Positions 23,333 through 35,025 of a stretch of 64,000 nt of DNA are shown piece after piece. The stretch spans positions 3,665,001 through 3,729,000 of the forward strand of contig JASPKZ010004202.1 in NCBI GenBank assembly GCA_030220185.1, in the 5' to 3' direction. This DNA comes from Diploptera punctata (lineage: Eukaryota > Arthropoda > Insecta > Blattodea > Blaberidae). How positions within the stretch are numbered: the stretch's first letter is position 1; each line of letters starts with the position of its first letter. Position numbers and translations under genes: made by a program. The notes beneath the pieces were generated by a model, which did no database searches, was not told where the DNA came from, and saw nothing but the letters and a program-made list of their open reading frames with translations.

Positions 23333-23525
23333 TCAAGTCTTATACGAGAATACCAACTAAATTAGAAACACCATCTTGAAAGAATGAGTTCAGATCGGAT
23401 CCCCAAAGCTGTTTATAATTATATACCAAGAGGACGAAGATCACTGGGCCGTCCTATGAAACGCTGGAGGGAAAATTTTCTATAGGATCGTAACAGGCCT
23501 TGGCCTAATACTTGGAAGGAAGAAG
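23333..23525 (+). mobile_element. LINE-C 3' stub
   Basis: Plus-strand match to 3281-3692 and 29530-29840: agctgtttataattatatac, ggacgaagatcactgggccg, with an aggaagaagaagaggaag tail. Confidence 0.75.
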
Positions 23526-23612
23526 AAGAGGAAGACGATTATATGAGTGATGATTGGAAAGCATTGGCTAAGGATAGGGATGCATAGAGAGCTTATGTCC
23601 GCGAGGCCATGA
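23526..23612 (+). mobile_element. LINE-A short 3' remnant
   Basis: Matches the gattggaaagcattggct...gcttatgtccgcg region of LINE-A; about 85 bp. Confidence 0.65.
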
Positions 23613-24237
23613 ACTCGTAAGGCATAAAACAAAAAACGCCTCTGCTAGCACTCAGACCTTCTTTATATAAAATTCAAAGCCAACATTGTTCAATAACTTA
23701 AAATGTGTCAGTAGAGTTGGTATCCACTCTGTATTATAGGTTAATTCGTCAATGCAACGAAGTTGGTTTGAAATTGCAAGGGAAAGTTGTAGAAAGTTAG
23801 CTTTTTTTTATTTCATGCCACAATGTCTCCGGATTGGCGAGCGATGTAATTCAGTTCAAACTTGCAGATAACCCATTGTAATCATAATTCAAAGACAGCC
23901 GCTGTTTAAAAGCAAAAAGAAAGAAAAAAGAAATGAAGTTTTCTGACAGTTTGTGAGAGAGAAAAGATTAGTTCCAAGTTTCGACACATCTTTTACAGCC
24001 ATGATTCTTCTCGTAAAACTTTTTCATTGCGAGACAAACATCTATCGTGGTGCAACTTTAAAAAAATGTATTTTTGCTCTATTTTGTATCTGAATATCGA
24101 CCGCCAATGATAATACAAATGTACTTAAAGAAAAATTCATAAATCTGAGAGAAGTTAAAAAAATTAAGTTTCTTCAAACTTCGGTATGTAAAACTTTAAG
24201 CTCTCGTACTTCTCTGATGGCAACTTTTTATTTCTTC
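23613..24237. other. Unassigned sequence
   Basis: No supported gene or repeat. Confidence 0.3.
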
Positions 24238-24435
24238 CCACGATAGTGCGTTCTGTCGTACTTGCAGCAGTGGCGACCATGATTGATAGTTCAATTTCCT
24301 AAATTTCGGGGTTGACAACCTATAAATAACTTAATAACTATACTGTAATATTACCTACCTATTGCGGGAAGTAAAACCACTGTTTTTTATGTATACTACG
24401 TACAATGTATATACAAAAATATATCCAAAAGGTAG

Positions 24436-24715
24436 TCCTTAGAAGAACAAAATGCTGCACAAGATTGGATCGGATAAAGAATGAAGATATAAGAACAGTG
24501 TTAAATATATATTCATTGAATGAGAAAATCAGAGAATATAGAGAGAAATGGTTTTACACGTGTGGAAAGAACGAATGTAACAAGATTACCAAGAGCTGCA
24601 TTCAACTACAAGCCAAGAGGTTCAAGGAATGTAGGAAGGCCAGTGAAAAGATGGACAGAACAACTGTGAGGCGGAACAGACAACTTTTGCCTAGCCCGTG
24701 AAGTGAAGAAGAAGA
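24436..24715 (+). mobile_element. LINE-J 3' stub
   Basis: Reads LRRTKCCTRLDRIKNEDIRT, NIYSLNEKIREYREKW, then degraded; (GAA)n tail. The 9-bp TSD AAAAGGTAG (24427-24435 and 24716-24724) occurs once at the empty site in copy 2 of the block (near 61056, with one change). Confidence 0.85.
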
Positions 24716-24983
24716 AAAAGGTAGTGTTAATATACATTATACAAAACAAATCACTGCATTTTAAATGAACTGAACTTTATTTGAAACAATATAAAACAAT
24801 AACTTTGTACTTGCCACCATTTTATCATCGATTTGTTTCACGGCCTGCTATAGTCTCAACTAAATTATTTTAGGCATTTACCGTATAAACATTGGCCACA
24901 CTGTTAAAGTTAGTCAGTTGTTTATAATGAACGCAAATATTTCCAACAAATGAGTTATTATTTTACTATTATTTATTATTTTA

Positions 24984-25330
24984 GTCCCGCGCCGTAGCCG
25001 AGTGGTTAAGGTAGGAAGCCTTGGCGCAGAGCTACGGGATTTGCGCTGGTTCGAGTCTCCATGGGGGAAGAAATTTTCTCATGGTATTTCGGCCAGTATG
25101 GGACCGGTGCCCACCCAGCATCGTGAGGCAATTGGGTAGCTACAATAAGTAGCGGCTCCAGGTTGAGGAACCAGCTATAACGGCTGGGGGACTCGACATG
25201 CTAACCACATGTCACCCCTACACTGGCTGTTGATCATCTACCTCTGTGATTGACAAATGTGGATGTGAAGGGCCAGCAGCCGGCTGGTAAAAGGGCAACC
25301 GCTGAAAAGTGGAAAGACCCTCAATCGAAA
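24984..25330 (+). mobile_element. SINE-1 copy 2
   Basis: Nearly identical to the copies at 11942 and 14828. TSD ATTTATTATTTTA (24971-24983 and 25331-25343). The empty site is visible at about 61953. Confidence 0.93.
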
Positions 25331-25346
25331 ATTTATTATTTTAAAA

Positions 25347-25545
25347 AATATCATCATCAACAACAAGTATTAAGCCCTATCGCCTGTTCCGATCTCATTA
25401 TATCGTAGGTCGAATTGGTCTTTCTATCTCTTCAATAGTCTTCCGATCTCTTCAATGGTCTTCCCAACAATCTTCTCCCTTTTGGTTTATAATTATACAT
25501 TCTTCTTGGTATGCGCTGTTCATTCATTCGTAAAAAAATCTTGAA
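25347..25545 (-). mobile_element. Minus-strand LINE 3' stub
   Basis: Starts with a (GAT)n-type tail inverted (atcatcatcaac), then cctgttccgatctcat and similar text found at the 3' ends of LINE-H and LINE-I. It is absent from the other copy of the block. Confidence 0.55.
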
Positions 25546-25741
25546 ATAAATAAAGTACAGCACACGTTTTTGGAATGTTTTGCAGAATCACGGAAATTAA
25601 AAACCGCGCTATCGTTCGGTTTTTAATAATTTCCTCGCTTCTGTAAAGAACCACTTCCCAACCTCACATGTTAATGTACTATGTTTACTTATTTCATAAA
25701 GTTAATGTTTTCAATACATTAAATTTGGATGAAAGATTTAA

Positions 25742-26000
25742 TTTGGCGCAACCAACATATTTATGTCAATAGAGAGCAAAACCCGCATTTACAAAACGAT
25801 AGTTCGACCAGTTATCATATATGGTGCAGAAACTAGGGCTGATACAACAAAAACTAAACAAATAATAAGCACATGTGAAATGAAAATCTTAAGAACTATT
25901 CAGAGGAAAACATTATTTGATAAAATACACAACACAGAAATTAGGGACAAATGTCATATTCAAGACATAACCAAATTTATTATAGATAGACGAAAATATT
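25742..26000 (+). mobile_element. LINE-K thumb-region fragment
   Basis: Reads MSIESKTRIYKTIVRPVIIY, GAET, CEMKILRTIQRKTLFDKIHN and EIRDKCHI before a stop. Same layout as the other LINE families, diverged. A probable 3' continuation lies at 26570. Confidence 0.7.
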
Positions 26001-26560
26001 GAAAGAGTCATGTTGCGACAAAGAGTCGCTCTCTCTGTCGGTATAGCAGACACCTGCCGTCGGTTATTACGCTAATGATGTAGTTCATCTGACTTCCGAT
26101 TGTAGGCACCTGAATACAGTAACGCTTAGTTGTGTTGGTAGCATTTTTGTTGTATACTGTTGCCAACGTCTGCGTATTGTGCTCAGGTCTGGCAGATGAC
26201 TACAACACTTTCTCTCATTGTGTGATAGGCTCTCTCATCATGGACGGTAGTCCTTACTAAGTAATTGTATAGAGATTCGTGGGAGGTGGGTCTCCCCCAG
26301 CTTACAACTGGCTATTGACGAATTCTCCATCTTTACTTTTGGTTGATCGCCATCGAAAGTGATAATTGAACTTTGTGAGTTTTGGAATTCCTCAAACTTA
26401 CGTGGTTATTGAGGGCCACGTGCTGCCTGTTCCGAAGTTAATACACTTCGAGACCCCTCTAGTCCTAGGAACGAACTTTGATTCAAACATTTGGTCCTGC
26501 TTTAATTGTATCTACGTAGTAAGTTAGCGCAAAATAAACTTGATTTTCACCGATGTGTTG
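26001..26560. other. Unassigned sequence
   Basis: Moderately GC-richer than its surroundings; no ORF or known repeat recognised. It could be an LTR or a promoter-bearing repeat, but no paired copy is present. Confidence 0.3.
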
Positions 26561-26569
26561 TAATAACTA

Positions 26570-26790
26570 AATTTACCTTTATAAAAATCCAGCACCCCAG
26601 AGTAATATTAGGAAAAGGATTCAAAAGTAGACCGTGTTGGCATTCAATAGACCAATGGACGGGAGAAGAACAAGAGGAAGACCAGCGAAGAGATGGATAG
26701 ACAGTGACTGCACATGCAATATGTCTTCCTCCGAGGAGTGATTTTGGAAATAAACAGGATGAAAATCCTACAAATTATGATTGAGAAGAA
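26570..26790 (+). mobile_element. LINE 3' stub, probably LINE-K
   Basis: Contains gggagaagaacaagaggaag and accagcgaagagatggatag, a degraded RGRPAKRW motif, then a gagaagaagaagat tail. Confidence 0.55.
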
Positions 26791-27077
26791 GAAGATATTT
26801 AGATGAGTAAATTAATGTGAAATTTGGCTCCCTGTAGTTTCACTCAATGATCATATACACGTGTTATTAATGGTAATTGCTTTATACCTGGACTATTATC
26901 GGTACTTTGCAGGTGTACCAACTTCCAAACATATGATAGTCGTTACAAACTTTGTTGTTTTAAGCCTCTATTTCACTCGCATGTGTACTTATCCAGGCCA
27001 ACACTAAGAAGTACATTAAATTTGGAAGCCACGTTAAAGCAGACCATTCCAAATCTACCTGAAATAGAAAGACATCT

Positions 27078-27776
27078 TACTTACTCACTGGCACTATCGA
27101 ACCCGCAGGTTCATGGCCGCACGGACACACGCTCTCCATACATCCCTATCCTGAGCTAATGTTTTCCAATCATTCCCTGTATAATCCACTTCCCTCAAAT
27201 CATAGTTAATGTAATTTTCCCACCTCATTCTTGGTCTACCAACTGGGCGTCTTCCCTTTGGCTTTCCTACAAGAAGCTTCCATGCAAGTCTTTCATTCCC
27301 CATACGTACAACATGTCCTGCCCATCGCAGTCTACGAGACTTAACTGTTCTTATTACATCTGGCTTCCTATAAAGACCATGTAGTTCATTGTTATGTAGT
27401 CTTCTCCATTCACCTGTCTCTTCATCTCTCTTTGGTCCAAAAATTTTCCTAAGTACTTTATTCTCAAATACTCGTAATCTCCTTTCCTCCCTTAAAGTAA
27501 GAGTCCATGTTTCGAAACCATATAATATAACTGGTAGAATAATAGTTTTATATATTTTCAGTTTAACGTTTTTTGAAAGGAGTTGGGACATCAAGAGTTC
27601 TGCTCTCTCTGCAATGCATAATAGCACGCATTTCCAGAATTGAGCCTATGTTTAATTTCTTTGTGCATCTCATTCCTATTTGTGATTATTGTTCCTAGGT
27701 ATTTGAATTCAGCCACTTCCTCAAAATTTCCCTCATTTGTCATTAGCTGTCCAGTTCCATTATATAATGAATTTCT
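27078..27776 (-). mobile_element. LINE-A copy, about 700 bp
   Basis: Minus strand. LSKNVKLKIYKTIILPVILY, LRKIFGPKRDEETGEWRR, HVVRMGNERLAW and GRPRMRWENYINYDL to LRVR stop form one frame of about 170 codons. A short insertion near 27600 (tctgctctc) shifts the frame from the upstream NEGNFEEVAEFKYLGTI part. It ends with a ttactcac tail. Confidence 0.9.
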
Positions 27777-28039
27777 GCGTGATAGAAATACGTACATCTA
27801 TTCATAAAATTTATTTAATTAAGTCAATCAATTAAATTTAATGTAATTAAAACTTATCAAAATGTATTGTAAAATCAAATGTTTATTACCTCTCCTAGTA
27901 CAAATCTTCTAAGTAGATCGCGATTTCGAGACCATAACGGTCTCATCATCAGTACTATTTTGGCGACTGATGTTATGTCGATCGGAAGAAACTATTCTTC
28001 TTCCCTCTGTTGGTGGACCGATGAACCTCTGGATGAGGT
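27777..28039. other. Unassigned sequence
   Basis: No supported feature; may contain the degenerate left part of TIR-X copy 3. Confidence 0.3.
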
Positions 28040-28455
28040 CATCATTTCCGGAAATTTCGATGTTTATAAGTTTTCTTTTGTTTTTCTGAATGTAGATTTT
28101 TTAATCAACTTTTTTCGTCCATTTGTCCATTGTAAAATAAAACCAAATGAGCTAACTCAAATGATTTCAGCCATGGGAAAGCGATATCAAGGCAAATGGA
28201 ATCCTAATGTGCAGGAGAAATACAGCAGAAAATCGTCATTTCTTACTTTCTAGGTTAGCCCGAATGTTCGAATATTGTGTAGTTACGAATGTAGAAAATA
28301 TTAAAGTGTTTGAAATTATAAATGCTTGTCTCTCAGAAACCTTGCGTGATGGAGAAAAACCTATATCATATTTGAATTCAGGAGAAAAATTACTATCAGA
28401 ATTACATATTTTTCTTTCTGAGACAAAAAAAAAGTTTATTTTTTGTTGCTCAGCG
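28040..28455 (+). mobile_element. TIR-X element copy 3, right part
   Basis: Encodes MISAMGKRYQGKWNPN, matching the C-terminal side of the TIR-X protein in copy 2, then 130 bp nearly identical to the terminal region of copy 1 (inverted), ending CGCTGAGCAACAAAAAAT when read inward. The left end is not identified. Confidence 0.6.
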
Positions 28456-28462
28456 TAATTGG

Positions 28463-28600
28463 TCTTCTTCTTCTTCCGTAATTGGTATTACTCCTAACTC
28501 TTGTATTACAGTTTTGTTCCTTATATGATCTCGTCTTGTGCACCCCTTAACTGCTCGTAAAAATTTAATTTCCGTCGATTGAATATTACTTATAAAGATT
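28463..28600 (-). mobile_element. Minus LINE stub (H/I type)
   Basis: Inverse reads IKFLRAVKGCTR-like residues with a ttcttcttcttcc tail at the left. Confidence 0.5.
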
Positions 28601-28694
28601 ACTTATATATTCTTCTATTATTAACAATTTTTGTTCTGTATCTAATATGTTTATTTTCATTTTTCTAGGCGATTTCCCTCATTTGTCATTAACT

Positions 28695-29076
28695 GTTCAT
28701 TATCATTCATTATCATCATCATCTGCATTCATGGATTAGGTCTGTTGACCCTCTTTCTAGGTCTGCCCACATCTCGGGTGCCTTTAGGTTTGTATTTTGT
28801 TATTTGTTTTGGATATCTATCTTAATTCATTCTGTCTATGTGTTGCTTCCATTTTTGTCTATATGTATCTATTTTATCAGTTATTGCAAATATTTCAAGT
28901 TCCTATCTTATTTGTGTGTTGTTGATTCTGTCTTCCTTAGTGCACCCTTTAACAGATCTCGAAAATTTAATTTCTGCCGCCGTTATCCTACTTAGATCTT
29001 GTTTTTTTTGTATCCAGGCTTCTGATCCATAGAGCAGTACCGGTACTGCCAATGTTTTATAAAATTTCAATTTTAT
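28695..29076 (-). mobile_element. LINE-I 3' copy
   Basis: Minus strand: IKLKFYKTLAVPVLLYGSEA, WIQKKQDLSRITAAEIKF, SRSVKGCTKEDRINNTQIR, then degraded RDVGRP; atcatcatcatc tail at 28697. Close to the better-preserved copy at 62565. Confidence 0.85.
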
Positions 29077-29215
29077 GTGTGACCATATATTTAGTTTCAT
29101 AGATGTTTACTTCCAGTCCCAATTATTAATGTTACTCAATAATGTGCGTGTTGGTCCTTAGTATCTCCTCACTATCGTCTAATAAAACTACATCATCAAC
29201 ATAAACTAACAGCGT
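29077..29215 (-). mobile_element. LINE-A internal fragment
   Basis: Inverse match to LINE-A around the YADD region (1028-1170 in the long copy). About 140 bp fused to LINE-I with no visible TSD. Confidence 0.7.
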
Positions 29216-29529
29216 GATTATAAAATACTAGCTAATACCCGGCGTGCGCTGGTACCCCTAAATAAATGATTGTGTTTTTGCATTATATTTGAATAAGGGA
29301 AAAATAAATATAAATGTATATATTTATATTATTTTTAGATACCCCGTTGTGATTACCGGCGTCGTTGTCCGGGAATCTTACGCATCCATGTGTACTTGGC
29401 ATACAGGAGCTTGAAAGACAAAATTAGTTATTTTGAGTTATCCATATTAAAAGAATACCCGCACGTGCGCTTCTATGCTTGCCCGCGGGGAATCTACTTA
29501 TCCCGATTTTCTTGGCATCAATGAAAGAC

Positions 29530-29840
29530 TTCTTCTTCTTCTTCTTCCTTCCGAAGTATTAGGCCAAGGCCCTGTTACGATCCTTAAGAACATTTTCCCT
29601 CCAGCGTTTCATAGGACGGCCCCCAGTGATCTTCGGTCCTCTGGGTATATAATTATAAACAGCTTTGGGGATCAGATTTGAACTCATTCTTCTCAAGATG
29701 GTGTTTCCAATTTAGTTGGTACTGTTTGATATATTCCAAAATTGGAGTTCGTCTTCAATTCTTTTAAGATATCGGTGTTCCTTTAACGATCCCATATGGT
29801 GTGTAACCGCTGCTGTATGCGCAATGAATAGCATTTCACA
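29530..29840 (-). mobile_element. LINE-C stub nested in Helitron
   Basis: Matches LINE-C at 3281 (agtattaggccaaggccctg, agctttggggatc). A (TTC)4 tail sits at its left edge. The 13-bp TSD ATCAATGAAAGAC is at 29517-29529 and 29841-29853; the empty site is seen in the next module at 30200. Confidence 0.9.
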
Positions 29841-30481
29841 ATCAATGAAAGACAAAAATTTATTATTGTGAGTTATCCGTAAAAGATAAACATGTGCTAT
29901 CGCGGACTTTTCTGTAGAGTTTTTTTTTTGAGATATTCAATTCTGTGTACAATTATTTTGTGTATTTGTTATGGTTTAGGCAGCGTAAGCCATTTAAACT
30001 TACAAAACGCGACATTTTTTCATGTTTTTTTCACTACAGAAGGTGATTTTTAAGGGTGAAGGGCTTGAGCATTAAAACACTCTTATAACCTATAACTTTC
30101 CCGGAAAATTCTGAACATTTTGCAAAAAGCCCCATGAAAATCGGATGAATGGTATGGCACCACATGCTTGCCTAGGAATCTACTTATCCCGATCTCCTTG
30201 GCATCAATGAAAGACAAAAATGACTATTGTGTGTTGTCTGTAAAAGATAAACATATGCTGTCGCAAACTTTTTTGTAGATTTTTTTGAGGTATTCAATTC
30301 TGTGTACATTAATTTTGTGTATTTGTTATGGTTTAGGCAGCGTAAGCCATTTAAGGGTAAAAAACGGACTTTTTGACGTTTATTCACTAAAAAGGGTGTT
30401 TTTCAGAGTGTAGGATTTGAGTTTCTCAACTCTTATAGCCTATGTTCATCTCGGGATATTTCCCGAAGATTTTGCAAGAAA

Positions 30482-32992
30482 GGTACAGTGTACCGAAACA
30501 CCCACAATTCATAATTTGTTAACATGTCTGAAGAAGGTACAGTGTACCGAAACAACCACAATTCATAATTTGTTAACATGTCTGAAGAAGGTACAGTGTA
30601 CCGAAACACCCACAATTCATAATTTGTTAAAATGTCTGAAGAAGGTACAGTGTACCGAAACACCCACAATTCATAATTTGTTAACATGTCTGAAGAAGGT
30701 ACAGTGTACCGAAACACCCACAATTCATAATTTGTTAAAATGTCTGAAGAAGGTACAGTGTACCGAAACACCCACAATTCATAATTTGCTAAAATGTCTG
30801 AAGAAGGTACAGTGTACCGAAACACCCACAATTCATAATTTGTTAACATGTCTGAAGAAGGTACAGTGTACCGAAACACCCACAATTCATAATTTGTTAA
30901 AATGTCTGAAGAAGGTACAGTGTACCGAAACACCCACAATTCATAATTTGTTAAAATGTCTGAAGAAGGTACAGTGTACCGAAACACCCACAATTCATAA
31001 TTTGTTAAAATGTCTGAAGAAGGTACAGTGTACCGAAACACCCACAATTCATAATTTGTTAAAATGTCTGAAGAAGGTACAGTGTACCGAAACACCCACA
31101 ATTCATAATTTGTTAAAATGTCTGAAGAAGGAAGTACAGTGTACCGAAACACCCACAATTCATAATTTGTTAAAATGTCTGAAGAAGGTACAGTGTACCG
31201 AAACACCCACAATTCATAATTTGTTAAAATGTCTGAAGAAGGTACAGTGTACCGAAACACCCACAATTCATAATTTGTTAAAATGTCTGAAGAAGGTACA
31301 GTGTACCGAAACACCCACAATTCATAATTTGTTAAAATGTCTGAAGAAGGTACAGTGTACCGAAACACCCACAATTCATAATTTGTTAACATGTCTGAAG
31401 AAGGTACAGTGAACCGAAAACACCCACAATTCATAATTTGTTAACATGTCTGAAGAAGGTACAGTGTACCGAAACACCCACAATTCATAATTTGTTAACA
31501 TGTCTGAAGAAGGTACAGTGTACCTAAACACCCACAATTCATAATTTGTTAACATGTCTGAAGAAGGTACAGTGTACCGAAACACCCACAATTCATAATT
31601 TGTTAAAATGTCTGAAGAAGGGTACAGTGTACCGAAACACCCACAATTCATAATTTGTTAACATGTCTGAAGAAGGTACAGTGTACCGAAACACCCACAA
31701 TTCATAATTTGTTAACATGTTCTTAAGAAGGTACAGTGTACCGAAACACCCACAATTCATAATTTGTTAACATGTCTGAAGAAGGTACAGTGTACCGAAA
31801 CACCCACAATTCATAATTTGTTAAAATGTCTGAAGAAGGTACAGTGTACCGAAACACCCACAATTCATAATTTGTTAAAATGTCTGAAGAAGGTACAGTG
31901 TACCGAAACACCCACAATTCATAATTTGTTAAAATGTCTGAAGAAGGTACAGTGTACCGAAACACCCACAATTCATAATTTGTTAAAATGTCTGAAGAAG
32001 GTACAGTGTACCGAAACACCCACAATTCATAATTTGTTAAAATGTCTGAAGAAGGTACAGTGTACCGAAACACCCACAATTCATAATTTGTTTTAAAATG
32101 TCTGAAGAAGGTACAGTGTACCGAAACACCCACAATTCATAATTTGTTAAAATGTCTGAAGAAGGTACAGTGTACCGAAACACCCACAATTCATAATTTG
32201 TTAAAATGTCTGAAGAATGTACAGTGTACCGAAACACCCACAATTCATAATTTGTTAACATGTCTGAAGAAGGTACAGTGAACCGAAACACCCACAATTC
32301 ATAATTTGTTAACATGTCTGAAGAAGGTACAGTGTACCGAAACACCCACAATTCATAATTTGTTAACATGTCTGAAGAAGGTACAGTGTACCGAAACACC
32401 CACAATTCATAATTTGTTAACATGTCTGAAGAAGGTACAGTGTACCGAAACACCCACAATTCATAATTTGTTAAAATGTCTGAAGAAGGTACAGTGTACC
32501 GAAACACCCACAATTCATAATTTGTTAACATGTCTGAAGAAGGTACAGTGTACCGAAACACCCACAATTCATAATTTGTTAACATGTCTTAAGAAGGTAC
32601 AGTGTACCGAAACACCCACAATTCATAATTTGTTAACATGTCTGAAGAAGGTACAGTGTACCGAAACACCCACAATTCATAATTTGTTAAAATGTCTGAA
32701 GAAGGTACAGTGTACCGAAACACCCACAATTCATAATTTGTTAAAATGTCTGAAGAAGGTACAGTGTACCGAAACACCCACAATTCATAATTTGTTAACA
32801 TGTCTGAAGAAGGTACAGTGTACCGAAACACCCACAATTCATAATTTGTTAACATGTCTGAAGAAGGTACAGTGTACCGAAACACCCACAATTCATAATT
32901 TGTTAAAATGTCTGAAGAAGGTACAGTGTACCGAAACACCCACAATTCATAATTTGTTAACATGTCTGAAGAAGGTACAGTGTACCGAAACA
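30482..32992. repeat. 54-bp tandem minisatellite, about 46.5 copies
   Basis: Unit: GGTACAGTGTACCGAAACAC, then CCACAATTCATAATTTGTTA, then AMATGTCTGAAGAA, with M = A or C as the main variant. It spans 2511 bp. Units are nearly identical, with rare changes (gtgaacc, tacctaaac, extra bases near 31129, 31437, 31718 and 32090). 54 is a multiple of 3, so long ORFs appear on both strands (plus frame VQCTETPTIHNLLKCLKK per unit); these are not taken as genes. Confidence 0.98.
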
Positions 32993-33130
32993 GCTGTCAC
33001 TGAATTATATCTTAATAAATATGAAAATCAAATAAAACTAAGTTTTATTTTTATTTAATTAATGTATGGATTTTCATCAAGTAAACACCAACTCAATTGA
33101 TTAAACAAATATTCATTTTTATGTATTAGA

Positions 33131-33689
33131 TATGGAACAAAATTCTCCGAGCCATTTCGTTCACTGTATAAACTTAGCTGAAATTCAGGAAATTAAACTG
33201 AAGTCTCGTAGTTTGCTTGATACAGTAAATTATCCAGCAAAAAGTAAATAAGTGGACATCCGCCCTTATATAGCGGAGGTCCAAAATTAATAATTTCGAT
33301 GGTCATAAATTGATTGCAAACTTAGTTTGTTTACATACGAACTTGGGAGACCCTAACAGTAGAATATATAACACTGACAGCCACTTCCTCCAGTTGTATC
33401 CAACCAGCTTCCTACTGTTTACGTACGTACGTACGAGGAAAACGTTCATATTGTGTTGTAGCTTACACAAGGGCGAATAACAGTCCAAACGCCCAGCATT
33501 TCCGCAACACAAATACCTGATTCTGTCGTAATATTTTTTCTATCAAATCCAATAACAAAATTCCAAACTCTTTTTCTGTTTCTTTTAGTAAAACATATGG
33601 GCCTTTTATAGTAATGTTATGAGGCGTTGAATTTGATGTAACATTTTCCTTATTTATTTTTTTTCCTTTTCTCTTTCAATGATTTCAAA
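33131..33689. other. Spacer between two Helitrons
   Basis: About 560 bp without a recognised feature; includes a short acgt repeat near 33420. Confidence 0.3.
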
Positions 33690-34520
33690 TCTAATGTATA
33701 AAAATTAATATTTGTTTGTTTGTTGGTTTCTTTGTTCGTATTCTATGCGAGGCCATTGATCCGATTTTTATGTTTTTCTTTTTTTTTTGCAAATTGTTCA
33801 GGAGATTCCCGGGATGAACATAGGCTATAAGAGAGTTGTCATACTCAAACCCTTCACCCTAATAATTACCCTTTGTGGTGTAAAACATGAAATAAAGTCA
33901 TTACGCTTAAATGGCTTACGCTGCCTAAACCATAACAAATACACCAAATTAATGTACACAGAATTGAATATCTCAACAAACTCTACAAAAAGTCCGCGAC
34001 AGCATATGTTTACCTTTTACGGATAACTCACAATAACCATTTTTCTTTTTCATTGATACCAAGAAGATCGGGATAAGTAGATTCCCGGGCAAGCGTGCTC
34101 TGCCATACAGTTCATCCGATTGTGATGGGGCTTTTTGAAAAATGTTTAGGAGATTCCAGGGATGAACATAGGCTATAAGAGAATTGTAATAGTCAACCAC
34201 TTCACCCCTAAAAATCAACCTTTGTAGTGAAAAACATGAAATAAAGTTCCTATTTTAACGCTTAAATTGGTTACGCTGCCTAAACCATAACAAATACACC
34301 AAATTAATGTACACGGAATTGAATATCTCAAAAAACTCTACAAAAAAGTCCGCGACAGCATATGTTTATATCTTACGGATAACTCACAATAACCATTTTT
34401 GTCTTTCATTGATGCCAAGAAGATCGAGATAAGCAGATTCCCGGGCAAGTATAACAGCACAAGGCTGGTGGTAAAAACACATTAACATTTATTTAAGAGT
34501 AGCAGCGAACGCCGGGTATT
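33690..34520 (+). mobile_element. Helitron of the same family, opposite orientation
   Basis: 5' TCTAATGTATAAAAATTAAT at 33690 after an A; the 3' end agcagcgaacgccgggtatt near 34520 has lost the CTAG. The roughly 360-bp module occurs twice (period about 357 bp). No minisatellite array, showing that the 54-bp array is specific to the neighbouring copy. Confidence 0.8.
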
Positions 34521-34814
34521 AATAAATATTTATATGTTTTTATCTTCTTTTTCTCTCACTTTTTTTTTTCCTTACAAGGGAACTGTCCACCATTGCATGT
34601 CGAAACTTACCTTCAAATTTCTTCCAGAGAAGCGTTGTGATGTACAAAGATCGTGCCCAAAAAATATATCTGCCGTTTTAAACAGCAAGACACTAAAATC
34701 AAGCGCGAAAACTCTTTTTTAAACTATAGGCAAGTAATTATTACTACTGTATTGGCAGACTGGAAAACACTCACTACTCGCCGACCGCACCGCTTCCCGC
34801 CTAACTTCACTCCA

Positions 34815-35025
34815 CTCTGTGCTTAACTCATGCAGGGTTGTACATCTCCCAGTTTCGTTAAAACTAATCCTTGTGCAGAATCTTGTGTTGCCATACGATT
34901 ATTGTGACATTATATATAATGATCTAAACCATGACTTGTTGCAGAGATTGCAGCGGGTTTATAATGCTAGCGTTCGATTCATTTTTAATATCCGCCGTTA
35001 TGACCAGATTTTCCTTCTTTTTTTT
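34815..35025 (+). mobile_element. Jockey-like RT C-terminal fragment
   Basis: Reads LPVSLKLILVQNLVLPYDYC, DIIYNDL, LLQRLQRVYNASVRFIFNIR; parallel to the fragment at 16800-16970. It is followed by T-rich DNA and an unassigned open stretch to 35313. Confidence 0.7.

Larger units (their letters stand above)
24238..25680 (+). repeat. Duplicated block, copy 1 (with three later insertions)
   Basis: Similar in order and orientation to 60868-62108 (shared: gcgaccatgattgaaagttc, aatatatccaaaaggtagtg, gttagtcagttgtttata, aacgcaaatatttccaac). Here it is interrupted by LINE-J, SINE-1 and a minus LINE stub. It is either a segmental duplication or two copies of an unclassified repeat of about 800 bp. Confidence 0.75.
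29228..33130 (-). mobile_element. Helitron, 3.9 kb, with 54-bp minisatellite core
   Basis: Read on the minus strand, the 5' end TCTAATACATAAAAATGAAT is at 33130 and the 3' end GGGTATTAGCTAG is at 29228. The flanking bases are A at 29227 and T at 33131, the expected A^T Helitron insertion context. 5' TC and 3' CTAG fit the TC...CTRR rule. It lacks Rep/helicase, so it depends on an autonomous partner. Contents from the 3' side: a roughly 360-bp module present twice (gggaatctacttatcccgat, catcaatgaaagac, ggtttaggcagcgtaagcc), the first broken by a LINE-C insertion, then the tandem array (64 percent of the length), then 138 bp of 5' end. Relatives lie at 33690 and 52030. Confidence 0.85.

Noticed and set aside
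30417..31434. Long ORFs on both strands (over 330 codons) of an 18-residue repeat protein
   Set aside because: They follow automatically from a 54-bp unit without stops. Frame breaks coincide with unit indels, there is no start context, and the region lies within a Helitron.
30482..32992. CRISPR-like array
   Set aside because: No spacers: the whole 54-bp unit repeats head to tail, in eukaryotic DNA with no cas genes.
34534..34722. Short plus ORF near the Helitron end
   Set aside because: Low-complexity T-rich start and no family recognised.
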